Part shown: piece by piece, positions 33,931 to 45,377 of the stretch | How positions within the stretch are numbered: position 1 is the first letter of the stretch | Layout: every line of letters begins with the position of its first letter | NCBI GenBank assembly: GCA_029717555.1 | Contig: JAMDHS010000020.1 | Location: 124,001 to 188,000, forward strand | Length of the DNA: 64,000 nt | Reading direction: 5' to 3' | DNA from: Peribolospora baueri | Taxonomy: Eukaryota; Basidiomycota; Peribolosporomycetes; Peribolosporales; Peribolosporaceae | The notes under the pieces: model-generated | The model's database searches: none | Told to the model about the DNA's origin: nothing | What the model saw: the letters and a program-made list of their open reading frames with translations, nothing else | Translations under genes and position numbers: made by a program

Positions 33931-34345
33931 GATGGTGATGACCTCGGTCACTTTTCTTGTCTGTCTGAGATGGAAGAAGCAAAGCAGGAAACGTCTTTCC
34001 GGTCTTCCAAGCGCTGGCCGCCAAGTCGGTCAGCGCACGGGCCAGGGACGGAGTCAGGGTTAGGTGCGCACCGCCCCGCGTTAACCGCGTCCTAGCCGCA
34101 GCTGCCTACCGATCGTGATGGGCGCTGAGAGCTGCGTCATCACTTCAGCAGAATCTCGCTCGACGTCCGCGACGTCGTTCCTTTTCCTTCTCTCCATCAC
34201 TGCGTCGTCTTCTTTTCACTGCCTTTCTCCTCCGTCCGTCCCCCCATTCAGACGTCCCCAGTTTTTGTAGCCCTCGGTCTTCTCTCTCGCTTCGGTGGAC
34301 TCGAAACCGATCGTTGGTCTTTCTCCCAAACCGCACTTGCCAATC
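33931..34345. promoter_or_regulatory. Divergent DMC1 / PIL1 promoter region
   Basis: The gap is 415 bases between divergent starts of a meiotic and a housekeeping gene. One GCCGCAG copy lies at 34095-34101. A pyrimidine-rich stretch (about 34160-34250) precedes the PIL1 start. No known meiotic regulatory site could be identified by eye. Confidence 0.45.
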
Positions 34346-36549
34346 ATGTCTGGAGTGCTCAAATGGGCCCAGGACCGCGCTCACGGCCTGACCGAGGGAG
34401 CCTCCAAGTTTTCCTACACCGGATCCATCCCCCATACGATTAGGCAAATGCAGGCGCAATATGATCCCAGATTCGAGAGCACGAGGGCGTGGGTAGACCT
34501 GTCCCTTGCTCTAATCGCCTTTCTTCCCCCAAACCTCGGCGGGCGCGTTACCGGGAGGTAAACTAACTGGCTCCTTCTCTGGAATGCGCCGCCATTTGTC
34601 CTATGACCTCTCAGGCTTCAGCTCGTGTTGGCAACCATGCGCTCTGTTTCGGTTGACCGTGAAGCGCTCGCCCGGGAGAACAAGACCGCTGCTCGGACGC
34701 TTTATTTGTGGGGCCAAGAGCATACAATCAAGCAGGGCGGTAGCGACGAGGCACTGGCCGATATGTGAGTAGCGGAGGCTTCGCGTAGCTATTTCTCGTA
34801 GAAACCTTCCCGAGCAATATGGACTGATGCTCTCCTATCTGTCCATTCCCAGCGCCGACCGCATCGCCTTTATCTTGTCCAAAGTGGGCGATCTCGAGCT
34901 TGCCGCCGCTCAACGGATCGAGAAGGCTCGCACCATGTTCAGAGAAGTGCGCACGCCGGAGCAAGAGCTCGGATCGAAGAGGGAGAAAAGGAACAAGCTG
35001 CGGAATGAGATTGTACGTGCGCTCCTCGTTTACCGGTCCGCTCCTGGGGCTCTAGGCGGTGCGAACGCCCACGTGCTTATTCGACGTTGCTCTTCGTTTC
35101 TAGAACAAGCTAAGGCACCCTTCCGCTAGTTCCGTTCCCCTTCCTGGCAACAAGGCCAACAAGGCCAAGGCGGCGGAGCTGGAGGCGCAGTTGCGTAGGC
35201 TCGAGGACGAGGACGCGGCGGAGGAGCGCAAGGCTGGAAAGGTAAAGCGCAATGCCGTCAAGAGGGCTTTCGAGGAAGAGTTTGATGCGCTCATTGAGCT
35301 GGGCGAAAAGGTTGCCTTGATCGCTCGCTACGGTAAGCTCCTGGCCGACGCCGTTCCGTCCGACGCCCCTCACTTCCCTGCCGGTCCGCCCGCGCCTGGA
35401 GAATCCTCCTGGCCCGGAGCTGAGCGCACCGCTGAGATCCGAGCTGGCGTCGAGACGGCTTTGTCCCAGTACGCCATCGACAACGCGCCTGTCAAATTAC
35501 CACAAGGAAGTGGTCTTTCCTCCGGCGGGCCGAGCGCGTTGGGTAGGAACAATACGAAGAGCTACGGCCTAACGCATAGGCACGAGGTCGAGGATACCGA
35601 CAACTCCACGTCGCAACCTGGCATCGTGAGGGATGAGAGTAACGCCAGCATGTCCGGTATCGCGCCTTCTACCATTGGACGTCACGACAGCGTCTCCAGC
35701 GGGACAAGCATCGGTATCTCACCTGGTAGCCCTCTTCCCGAAGGCGGTACCTTGTCTTCAAGTCTCAACCTCAATCCCAGTCCCCTGCCAGGCTCAAGCG
35801 CGGAAGGAGCGGCCGGCGGCGACGCGAGCACCACTCATCCGGCTCCTCCTGCCCTCCCTTCACGGGAAGGACCGTCCTCCCCATTGACACCAACTGCGGC
35901 ACGTCCCACCGTTGCTCCTATCGCCATCCCTGGAAAAGCGGCTGCTGCCTCGTCCGCGGAAGCCCACTCGACTCCTACCGCTATCGCCGCTCCTCTCGAA
36001 CCTACCGTGGCCGAGACGGGCGCTCCTATCCATGGCACAGGCGGGCCTTCGAGTGGAAGCCTGGGTGCCGGTACGGGACGTCGCGCATCGATGTCGTCTG
36101 ACGCCAGCGGTCCACACCGCCCATCTGTCAGCTCCGTCAGCACCAGTGGCGGTCATGGCCACGTGGCCATGTCCACTTCTCAGGCGACGGTGGCTGAGAC
36201 TGGCGAGCCGACCATTGGCACCCACGCATCGTCGAGTGGAGGTCTCGCCCCTTCAGAGCCAGCGGTGGCGTCTTCTTCTTCGACCTCGACAGGCGCAGGC
36301 CCCTCTTCGTCTACGTCCATTGGCACAGGAGCCATACGAGTGGACGCTCAAGGCCGTCGTCCAGGCGAGACGACCGCCGATGCTCGGGCGCGGAAGGAAC
36401 GCGAAGCTGCTGAGCTGGCGGAGAGGGAGCAGAGAGGGGAAAGGCAGGCGAGGTTGAGGCGGATGGGAACGATGAGCTCCAAGCTCGGCGATGACGAGGA
36501 GCCGCTGCCCGAGTATACCGAGTTTGAGGGAGATCCTGGACGCGAGTGA
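34346..36549 (+). CDS. PIL1: Eisosome core protein PIL1/LSP1 family
   Basis: Pil1/Lsp1 are BAR-domain proteins that form eisosomes, the furrow-like domains of the fungal plasma membrane. Four exons (34346-34488, 34615-34764, 34853-35012, 35104-36549) give 632 residues. The BAR part covers about residues 1-260. It begins with the basic amphipathic N-terminus MSGVLKWAQDRAHGLTEGAS, then has RQMQAQYDPRFESTRALQL, ADRIAFILSKVGDLELAAAQ, VRTPEQELGSKREKRNKLRN and EFDALIELGEKVALIARYG. The remaining 370 residues form a Ser/Thr/Pro/Gly-rich tail, far longer than the short tails of yeast Pil1 and Lsp1 (about 340 residues in total). The tail contains a duplicated TVAETG block and ends with an Arg/Glu-rich segment (RKEREAAELAEREQRG). 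The family is regulated by phosphorylation, and the tail offers many Ser/Thr sites. Confidence 0.92.
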
Positions 36550-37008
36550 GGGAACGGTGTTGGCCGTGAACATCAATGGCTTGTCTGATCCTTCGAACTG
36601 TGTCTTGTCGAGGCTGGTCTCGCCGTTTGTTTCTTTTCGATTTCTACAGCAGCGTGCTTTGTCGACGTTGGCCGTTCCAGCGACGGGGGCTGTCCGGCAC
36701 AGTATTCGAGTACTCGTACCATTCTACTACCCCTTTGCGAAGTTGCTTCTTTGATAAAATACCTGCCCCCCTCTTTTTCACCGGACGTGTACGTAGTCAA
36801 ATGAATGTTCTTGTCCCAAGGCCGTATAGCGTGGGCTGACGCCAAACGACTCGTAAGTGAGAGTGGGATCTTGAGACGGGTTTGATCGATTGAATTGAAT
36901 TTGGCAGTTGCCGCAGCTTTTGATGTGTGGTTTGAGGTCAGCGATCTTCTTTCCGCATCGCGCTTCTCCGATCTCAGATACTTCACCAACCATCCTTTCG
37001 AACAAAAC
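36550..37008. promoter_or_regulatory. PIL1 3' / LTV1 promoter region
   Basis: This is 459 bases between tandem genes. One GCCGCAG copy lies at 36910-36916, about 93 bases before the LTV1 start codon, in the context TTGCCGCAG also seen in the ROK1/LAS1 promoter. No other gene is visible. Confidence 0.5.
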
Positions 37009-39661
37009 ATGTCAAGATCCAAATCACTTTTCCGCCAACCCGGCGCCCAGCACTTTCAGGTGGTCCACCGTTCCCAACGGGACCCACTCATTCATGATCC
37101 CGAGGCTGGGAAGCACGTGCTCAAGCAGGTCGAGAGGAGGAACGTGACGAAGGTGGGCGTCTGACTGGACTGGACCGGACCGCACAGAGTCGGGCCATTT
37201 GCGGCTCCCTTGGGCTCTTTGTGGAGGTGCCATCGGTGCCGTTTCCGTACGCGCGACAAGTGTAACGGGCTCCTGACTTCCTTTCACGTACTCGGGTTCG
37301 TCACCCGCTTCAGGGCAAAACCAGAGCGCACCTCGAAACTGAGCTCCCCTCCGCGGAAGCCCAGGGCGCACGGCCTAACATCGGCGAGGCGGCAATCTAC
37401 GGCATCTACTTCGATGATACCGAGTATGACTACATGCAGCACCTGCGTCCGGTTGGAGGTGAGGGGGAAGACGAGGACGAGGTGGAAGCGGTTTTGCTTG
37501 AGGCGCCTGATAAGGGAAAACAAAATCGTAAGGTGAAGGGGAAGGGGAAGGCTAAGGAGGATGAGATCGCAGGGGTGACGTTTAAGGATGATCAGAAGAG
37601 CAAGGAAGAGCAAAATTTGGGCCTTCCCGCATCAGTGCTGCCTTCCAAGGACGAACGCCCCTTCCGAGTCGAAGACCAGTTGCCCATCCATCCCTCTCTC
37701 CAAGGCCTCCAGCCAGACATGGACCCACACCTTCGTCAAGTGCTCGAAGCGCTCGAAGACGAAAATTTCGTCGACGACGGCCTCGGCGACGACTTCTTCG
37801 ATGGGATGGTCGTAAGTGGCGAGAGGGGGGAAGAGGAAGAGGTGGACTTTGAATGGTCCGATGAGGCGCTCAGGTGGGAAGGTGGGCCGAACGGGTTCTC
37901 CGTAGGTGGTTCGGGGGCGGCGATGGCGTTGGGCGCTCCTGAGATGGCGAGCGACCAGGGAGAAGAGGAAGATTGGCAGACGCGGTTTGCGCGGTTCAAG
38001 GCGGAGAAGAAAAAGGCGCAGGCGGAAGGAGAGGAGGAGGTCAACTCGGATGAGGACCTCGAAGGCGAGGAAGAGGACGAAGAAGCAGACGAGGTTGGCA
38101 GTCTGCCCTCGTTGGCACCCACAATGCGGACGGCAAGGAAGCGCAGAGTCACAGCTTCGAACGCCGGTAGCCGGGCTGGTTCATCTTTCAGCATGAGCAG
38201 CTCGGCCATGTTCCGGAACGAAGGGCTGAGCACGCTTGACGAGCGGTTTGACCAGGTGAGTTTCTTTCTCTTCCCTCGTGGCGTCTCGAGCGTTTATGCG
38301 GTCCACTCGTCGACGACTTGCGGCGACGTGTACACTCATCCCCTCCAACGTCCTATGTGGTTCTCGGCATAGGTCGAAAAAGAGTATGCCGAAGACGCCG
38401 ACGACTCTGACGAAGACATCTCCGAGGCAGTCCGCCGCGGCAAAAATTCGGATGGGGAGGAGGACGACGACGACGAAGCGCCAGACTTGGTGATGCGCGA
38501 AGACTTCGACTCGATCATGGACGACTTTCTCGAAAAGTACGAGATTGTGGGTAACAAGATGAAGCCCGTCCTAGGCAGTCAGGACGCCTCGGGGGTAGAT
38601 AAGCTGGAGATCCTGCGCAAGGCTCTCGGGAGGGCTAAGTTGTCGGAGGGCGATGATGTCGTGCGAGTCAAGACGGGGGATGAAGAGGAGACGGATAGCG
38701 ACGACGATATCCCCATGCCAAGGATCGTCGGGCTGCCGAAGGATACATGGGACGTAGAAACCATTCTCAGTGAGTGGGAGCCAACCGCTAGTTTGCTAAA
38801 CCTGATCTTCCATCTTCCCTGAATGTGTCTTCGTTCTGTCCGTACCTCGACTTATGCATTGACCCGCTGTCCCTTGTTCTTTGGATTTATGTGGCAGGCA
38901 CCCGAACGAACCTTGAGAACCACCCCCGCCTGCTCTCCTCTAGAGGTTCCACCGCCGCCTCCTCCGCTAACCGCAGTGTCAAGGGCGTAGGGACGCCCAA
39001 GATCCGCATCAATCCTCGCACTGGCTTCCCGGAGGTCGTGGGGTATTACAAAGACAAGTCGGATGGGGCTGGAAAGGGAAGGAAGAGAGGGGGCAACCAG
39101 GGCGTGGAGGATGTCGCAGAGAAGGGTGAGATCGGGATGAAAGGACGTTCTGCGGAAGGGAAAAGCGAGGAGAAGGACGAAGAGGAGGACGGAGATGAGG
39201 ATGAAGGAGGTGAGTTCTCTTTCTGTTGACCATCGTCGCTCGTCCTGTGCGCACTCCGCGAGTGGCGTTCTCATTCTCGCCTCGGCCGTCCTCGCCTTTC
39301 TTGCGATCGCTCGGACTAGCAGCAGAGGAGAGAGGCACAATCGCCCGGCCGCGCAACGAGTCAAAGGAGGAGCGCAAGGCGCGCAAGGAGGCAGTCAAGG
39401 CTGAGAGGCAGGTGAGCGTTCCACCCTTCTGTCGTCTCTTCTTCCGCTTTCTTTCGCTGGAACTTCGTTTGGTACCTTCCGAGACCAGGCGGTTCAGCTT
39501 ACGAAATTCCTCCGCACGGTTCGCAGGCTCGAAGAGCAGACAAAGCGGCGTTCAAAGTGTCGTTGGCTAACGAGAGGAAGCGACAGTCAAAGGTGGCGGG
39601 AGGCAAGGCGGCGTCGAGCGACGTTCGCGGGGACGGTGTTGGCGTGCTGAAGCTATCTTGA
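37009..39661 (+). CDS. LTV1: 40S ribosome assembly factor LTV1
   Basis: Ltv1 binds the head of pre-40S particles and must be phosphorylated and released for late maturation. Six exons (37009-37152, 37314-38255, 38373-38769, 38898-39209, 39320-39411, 39527-39661) give 673 residues. The N-terminal block QHFQVVHRSQRDPLIHDPEA and the next, YGIYFDDTEYDYMQHLRPV, are the family hallmarks. The central part is strongly acidic with several Glu/Asp runs, and includes VLEALEDENFVDDGLGDDFF and MREDFDSIMDDFLEKYEIVG. The C-terminus is basic (RNESKEERKARKEAVKAERQ), as in other Ltv1 proteins. It is longer than the roughly 460 residues of yeast Ltv1, mainly through acidic linkers. Confidence 0.92.
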
Positions 39662-40042
39662 ATGTGAGAGGCGGACGTGGACTCGTTGGTCAAGGATATG
39701 TCAAGGTTTCGGTTTCCTTCATGTCTATGAATGCATCTCGACAAGATACCGTGTCATACATAGCCCAACGATTCCGTCTGCGACGAGGAGCACTGCGAGC
39801 GCCCGTGAAGATTTTTAGTATGACACGCGTCCGCCTTAGAGGAGAGGGGTCTGCTAAACTTGACTGGAGACCAGGAGGCCGTCGTCGAAGTGACGCTCGG
39901 AGAGCGAACGTAGGACTCCGTTTAGCACGACAAAGCCTTTGCCGGTGAAAGTAAAACGAATAGGAGCCCATCCCGGATTTTCGAGGCCCATTGTGCTGGC
40001 GACCCGGGGGGCAAAGGACAAAGAGGGAGGCTCGAGGGAGGC
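39662..40042. other. LTV1 / URA5 convergent 3' region
   Basis: These are 381 bases between converging genes. No gene, repeat or RNA is recognised. Confidence 0.5.
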
Positions 40043-40744
40043 TCAAACGCCATAGGTTGCCCGGTACTCGTTCATGGCTGCGATCTCCTTTTCCATGCCC
40101 GGCTTCGTCCGAATGTACCCGATGATGTCCTCGAGGCGGATGACGGAGTAGACACGGGTGCCGTACTCCTCTTCCACCTCGGCGATTGTGCTCCTCTGTC
40201 CCTTGCCCCTCTCCTGCCGGTCTAGCGCGACCACCGCTCCCGCCAAGGTCGCGCCGTCCTGTGCGCGAATGATCTCGACGGCCTCGCGCATGGCTGTGCC
40301 GGCGGTGATGACGTCGTCAATCACGAGGACGCGCTTGCCCTTGATGTTGGCGCCGACGAGCGAGCCACCCTCGCCGTGGTCCTTGGCCTCTTTGCGGTTG
40401 AAAGCGTATCCGACGTCGATGCCGTGCTGGCGAGAGAGCGCGGATGCGGTCGTAGCGGCGAGGGGGATTCCCTTGTAAGCGGGACCAAAGAGAACGTCAA
40501 ACTGGACGCCGCTCTCGGCGATCCGATCGGCGTAGCACGACGCCATGGCGTCGAGGAGCGATCCGGTGCAGAAGGCACCGGCGTTGAAGAAGTAGGGCGA
40601 CACGCGGCCGGACTTGAGGTTGAAGGTGCCGAAAGTGAGGGCGTTGGCAGAGAGGGCAGTGGAGATGTAGGCGGCCTGGAACGGCCTGAGCCCAGTTTCC
40701 TCCTCGCCGGCCGACGGGACGGGGTGATCAGACGCGGCCGCCAT
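40043..40744 (-). CDS. URA5: Orotate phosphoribosyltransferase
   Basis: The enzyme makes orotidine-5'-phosphate from orotate and PRPP, the fifth step of de novo pyrimidine synthesis. It is a single exon of 233 residues starting MAAASDHPVPSAGEE. Key blocks are LTFGTFNLKSGRVSPYFFNA, VLFGPAYKGIPLAATTASAL, YAFNRKEAKDHGEGG (flexible catalytic loop, with the Lys/His typical of the family) and VLVIDDVITAGTAMREAVEI, the PRPP-binding motif. Length matches fungal URA5/URA10 proteins. It is a compact intronless gene in a region where most genes have introns. It shares a 513-bp divergent upstream region with PMT2. Confidence 0.96.
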   Translation of the reverse strand: MAAASDHPVPSAGEEETGLRPFQAAYISTALSANALTFGTFNLKSGRVSPYFFNAGAFCTGSLLDAMASCYADRIAESGVQFDVLFGPAYKGIPLAATTASALSRQHGIDVGYAFNRKEAKDHGEGGSLVGANIKGKRVLVIDDVITAGTAMREAVEIIRAQDGATLAGAVVALDRQERGKGQRSTIAEVEEEYGTRVYSVIRLEDIIGYIRTKPGMEKEIAAMNEYRATYGV

Positions 40745-41257
40745 TATGTGAATAGGAGCGATGGTACCGGGGCGGATGGTGGGTCGTGGTGGTGTGAGCG
40801 CAGTCTTCGAAGTGCCGCAGCCATTTGTTTGGAGGAGTGAGCGGGCTGAGGCGGATGTAAGCGGGGCAGGTCTGGTGTGCTGCAGACTGGGCACGTGGCG
40901 CCGTTTGGGATGAGGCCAGCTGTCCGGCGGCCTCGCCTCGGCTAGGCGAAGGTCGACCAGTGGTCGGTTTCTTCCAAGGCAAGGTCAGTCTTCCCTTTTC
41001 TTCCTTCTCCTCCTTCTTCGCTTCCTCTCTCTTCCTCCTCCATCTCCTGTGCGTCTCGCACGCCGTCGAGCACCTACCGCACAAGCACCCCTTCTCGCGG
41101 CATCGCAGGGGAGAAAGAAAGAAGCTTTCGAGCTGGCCAACGCTCGTCTCTCATCGGTCTGCTCTCGCTAGATAGGGCAAGGCAGGGAAGAAACAACGAA
41201 GGAAGGAAGGAAAGAAGGACAAAGGAGAACACGTCCCGGCATCTCGTCTAGACACAG
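40745..41257. promoter_or_regulatory. Divergent URA5 / PMT2 promoter region
   Basis: This 513-bp gap separates divergent start codons. It contains GCCGCAG at 40814-40820 and a CT-rich tract around 40985-41050 on the PMT2 side. A frame upstream of URA5 continues open without a better ATG. Confidence 0.45.
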
Positions 41258-44200
41258 ATGCGGCCGTCTGGGGTCTTCGCCTCGTCTACCTCTTCCCGCC
41301 CCTCCTCGTCTAAATATCGCCCGCACAGCACTTCCAACCACGCAAGCTACTCCTTCGGCCCTGCTCCCCCTTACTACGATCATTCGGGCCATCAAAACGC
41401 ACACAGCTCCCAGCCCTCGGTGGACGTGACGACAGAGTACGACAGCGACCGAACATCGCCTCTTCCTCTGCACAACATGGAGATTCACGACGCCTCCGGC
41501 GCCCGTGCCCGAGGACCCGGATCGAGGGCGAACACAGGAGGTGCACAGCTGAGCAAGGAGGCCATGGAGCTCATGGGCGTCACATCCTCTTCTGGACGCC
41601 CCAATGGACGTTTGGCAGACGCGAAGAGCGATGCCGGGCCGGGAGGCGCGTCGAAGGAGTTTGGGAGGTACGGCAAGATGATTCCCGTGGAGGGATCTCC
41701 GAAGACGCCCGTGTGTAGCTTTCGCATCTTGTGGCTGGATGATTCAGAGACGCATGAAGCTGATATCTCTCTGTCTCAATTTTCTCGTATGCGTGGTTCC
41801 CCGTCGACCCGCAGGTTGAGCTACTGCAACGTCTCCTCACCCCGCTCCGGTCAGAGTGGGGACCTCTCATCATCTACACCCTCCTCGCCCTCATCACCCG
41901 CCTGGCCTACATCGGTGCGAGCAACATTGTGGTCTGGGACGAGGCTCACTTCGGAAAGTTTGGCTCTCACTACCTGAAGCGCGAGTTCTACTTCGACGTC
42001 CACCCTCCCCTGGGCAAAATGCTTGTTGGCTTGGCGGGTCTGTTGAGCGGCTACGACGGATCATACGACTTTAAATCAGGGTCAGAGTATCCGAAGGAGG
42101 TGCCCTACACGACCATGAGGGTGCTCATGGCCATGTTTGGCATCGGCATGGTCCCCCTCGCCTGGTCCACTAGTGGCGGTCTCGGTTGGAACTGGCGGGC
42201 GAGACATTTGGTCACCATCATGGTCCTCTGCGGTGAGTTGGTCAGTCATTATAGCCTTCGCTTCCGGTTTCTTTTCTCATTTCATACTCCCACCCCCGCG
42301 GTTCTCTCTTCAGACAATGCATGGCTCACGATCAGCCGCTTCATCCTACTCGACTCGATGCTCCTCTTCTTCACTTTCGCCACCGTCCACGGCATGGTCA
42401 TGTTCCACGGGCAGCGAAAGCGGTATGTCAGAAGCTCTTGACTTTGCCTCGATCGGTAAATGGAGCATTGATTTTTTTTGGGATTTGAGCAGACCCTTCA
42501 CCTTTGAATGGTATTTCTGGCTGTCTTTGACTGGACTGATGATTGGATGCGTCACTAGGTAAGTGCAAGTCAATGCACAGAAGCATCATGGAGAACTTCA
42601 AACTGAAATCTTCCCTCCTTGTCTTCTCGTCTTTCAGCGTCAAATGGGTCGGTTTGTTCGCCACGGCCGTCGTCGGATTATACACCATTGAGGACTTGTG
42701 GGACAAGTTTGGCGACCTGAAGATGCCTAAGGTGAGCTCACCTACTGCCTCGCTTGTCGACCCTTCTCTTGCTGACGATCATCCTACGCTTTTCATTACT
42801 GTCAGCGCGTCTACGCGCGCCACTGGTTCGCGCGCGCCGGCTGCCTCATTGTCCTCCCCATTCTCGTTTACATGATTTCGTTCAAGATTCACTTCCTCGT
42901 TCTCAATCACACCGGGCCTGGCGATGCGCAGATGAGCTCGCTCTTCCAAGCAAATCTTGTCGGCAACGACTTTAACCAGAACCCGCTCGACGCGGCGTTT
43001 GGAAGCAAAGTCACACTCAAGAATATGGGCTACGGTGGCGGTCTTCTGCACTCTCACGTCCAGACCTACCCCGTCGGCTCTCAGCAGCAGCAAGTCACTT
43101 GCTATCACTACAAGGACGAGAACAACGAATGGATTATCACTCCCACCTGGGATGGGCCCACTATGAACGAAACCACTGACCCCATCCGATTCCTTAAGCA
43201 CGGCGACACCATCCGTCTCGTACACGTGGCCACGAATCGCAACCTGCACTCGCACCCCGTTGCCGCGCCCATCACCAAAGCGAACCACGAGGTAGCAGGA
43301 TACGGAGACAAGGTGGTCGGTGATTCGAACGACCATTGGATCGTCGAGGTCGTCGACGACATGCACAAGGGCACATCCAAAGATCGCATCCACAGCCTCA
43401 CCTCTCGCTTGCGCTTCCGTCACCAGAACTTGGGATGCTACCTTCGGGCTGCCAACGCTGTCCTTCCGCAGTGGGGATGGAAGCAGATCGAGGTATCGTG
43501 CGATAAGGAAAACAATCCCAAGGACGAGCACACGTATTGGAACATTGAGAGCCACTGGAACGATCGACGTAAGTCCTTCCCTTTGACCATACACCAAAAG
43601 GTCCAACCCGAGTCTGACCATCGTCCACCATCCGCATGTACCCGCTTGACAGTCCCGAAAGGCCAAGCAAAGCTTTACAAGTCGCCCTTCCTCCGCGACT
43701 TCTGGCACCTCAACGTAGCCATGATGACGTCGAACAACGCGCTGATCCCCGACCCGGATAAGGAGGACATCCTCGCCTCCGGCCCCACCGACTGGCCCTT
43801 CTTGCACGTCGGACTGCGTATGAACGGCTGGGGTGATCAGACGCTCAAGTACTATTTGCTCGGCAACCCCATCATTTGGATCGGCGGAACCATCAGTTTG
43901 TTCACGTTCTGCGCGCTTCTTGCGTGGTACCTCATGAGGAGGCAGAGGAGGTACAACGATCTCTCGCCAGGTGAGTCGGTGATGCGGTCGGATGTGAAGA
44001 GGGCGGCATCGTAACGGGGCGCTGTCTGACAACAGCAAACGCTGATCCGTTACCCTGCTATGTCGTTTTTCTTGTTCAGCGGAATGGAATCAGTTTGTCT
44101 TCGTCGGCAAGCTCGCCATGTCTGGCTGGCTTCTGCATTACCGTAAGTCACTTCATTGGTTCCCCCCTTTCTCCCTGGGTACCGACGTTCAGCACTGACT

Positions 44201-44700
44201 CGCGTTGAACACATTGTCGTACCCAGTGCCTTTCCTGATCATGGGTCGTGTCACGTACATCCACCATTACGTAAGTTTAGGAGTTTTCGATAGTAGGTCT
44301 TTGGCTTCAGAGCCACCACATGGACTGACGGACATGGCCTCGGAACTCTTTCACAGCTCCCGACCTTGTATTTCGCCGTCCTAATGACGGGCCACGTTCT
44401 TGATCATCTCTTCTTCAATTCCTACACTGCCCGTGTCAACCGCGGCGGACGCAAGGTGCCGCTCTCGGAGCGGTTCAAGAACGTAGTCTTCGCCTCTTGC
44501 CTCGTCGCCGTCGTCGGCGCCTTTTGGTGGTTCCGGGGCGTCTCTTACGGTATGGATGGCCCCATGCTGGATCATTGGGGCCTGCGGTGGCGCAAGGTGA
44601 GCAATAGCGTGGGCAAGCCCATGGAAGGTGCGACGTGTGTATGGCGGGCTCATGTGATCATCCCATTTTCCGCTCACAGAACTGGAACATTTACCCGTAA
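41258..44700 (+). CDS. PMT2: Protein O-mannosyltransferase, PMT2 family
   Basis: PMT enzymes transfer mannose from dolichyl-phosphate-mannose to Ser/Thr of secretory proteins in the ER membrane. After a Ser-rich cytosolic N-terminus of about 150 residues come the first helices (PLIIYTLLALITRLAYIGAS). The conserved loop 1 follows, WDEAHFGKFGSHYLKREF with the catalytic D-E pair, then YFDVHPPLGKMLVGLAG. Further blocks are DNAWLTISRFILLDSMLLFF and SVKWVGLFATAVVGLYTIED. The luminal MIR repeats span LKNMGYGGGLLHSHVQTYP, RFLKHGDTIRLVHVATNRNL and TSRLRFRHQNLGCYLRAAN. The C-terminal helices include YFAVLMTGHVLDHLF, and the protein ends LRWRKNWNIYP in a small last exon. The sequence fits the PMT2 subfamily rather than PMT1 or PMT4. 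Introns are spread through the gene. Confidence 0.93.
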
Positions 44701-45377
44701 GGGACCAACACGAAGAGCTCCCCTTGGCCTCTTGGCCTCTTCGCTCCTTCCTTTCTATTTTTCTCTCCATCTCTACCATCCAACCCAACTCACGCGTACC
44801 CCGGCGCCACCTCGGAACACTTTCTCTTGTCAACCTTTTCCCGCTTCCTCCTTCGGTCCTTGTCTTCCCCTCACTCGTTTTTGGCTTCCTTGCTCTGGGT
44901 CGGCTTCCGCCGTTCCCCATTTTTGCATCCGCCTATCGTGTGCTTGTATCTACGTCTGCAATCAAACCTTGCGATCACTCAATAAAAGGAAGATGGTTCA
45001 TTCCCAGTCTCCTCCATGGACGGGAAGGATAGAGCAAGCACGACCGTGGCGGAGCGCGTGCGGGAGGCGCGGAGAAAGTGAGGGAGAGGACGTCGCTGTG
45101 GTGTCGAGGGCTGATACAATGCCGACGAGACGGTGATGATGCCGACAAGCTTTTGCAGTCTCTGCACCTTTCCTCAGTCCCACCCCGGGTTTTGCCAGAG
45201 AGCGACCAACCTCAGACTCGGCCGTTCGGCCCGACATGATCACCCAGTGTTATATTTGATATTTCGCATCACAAATCCGCTAGTGTCCTCGTGCAAGTAT
45301 GCTCCACGTACCTATAACCGGGAAGGGAACGAAGGGTAGCCATGCTGTGAACGCGTCCCGGGTTGCCTCTTCGGCGA
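44701..45377. other. PMT2 / ABHD12-like convergent 3' region
   Basis: These are 677 bases between converging genes. They contain pyrimidine-rich DNA after the PMT2 stop. Open frames at 44724-45136 give unrecognisable translations. Confidence 0.5.

Noticed and set aside
33931-33951. N-terminal extension of DMC1 to 33951
   Set aside because: The upstream codon is GTG, not ATG; the ATG at 33930 begins a normal DMC1 N-terminus.
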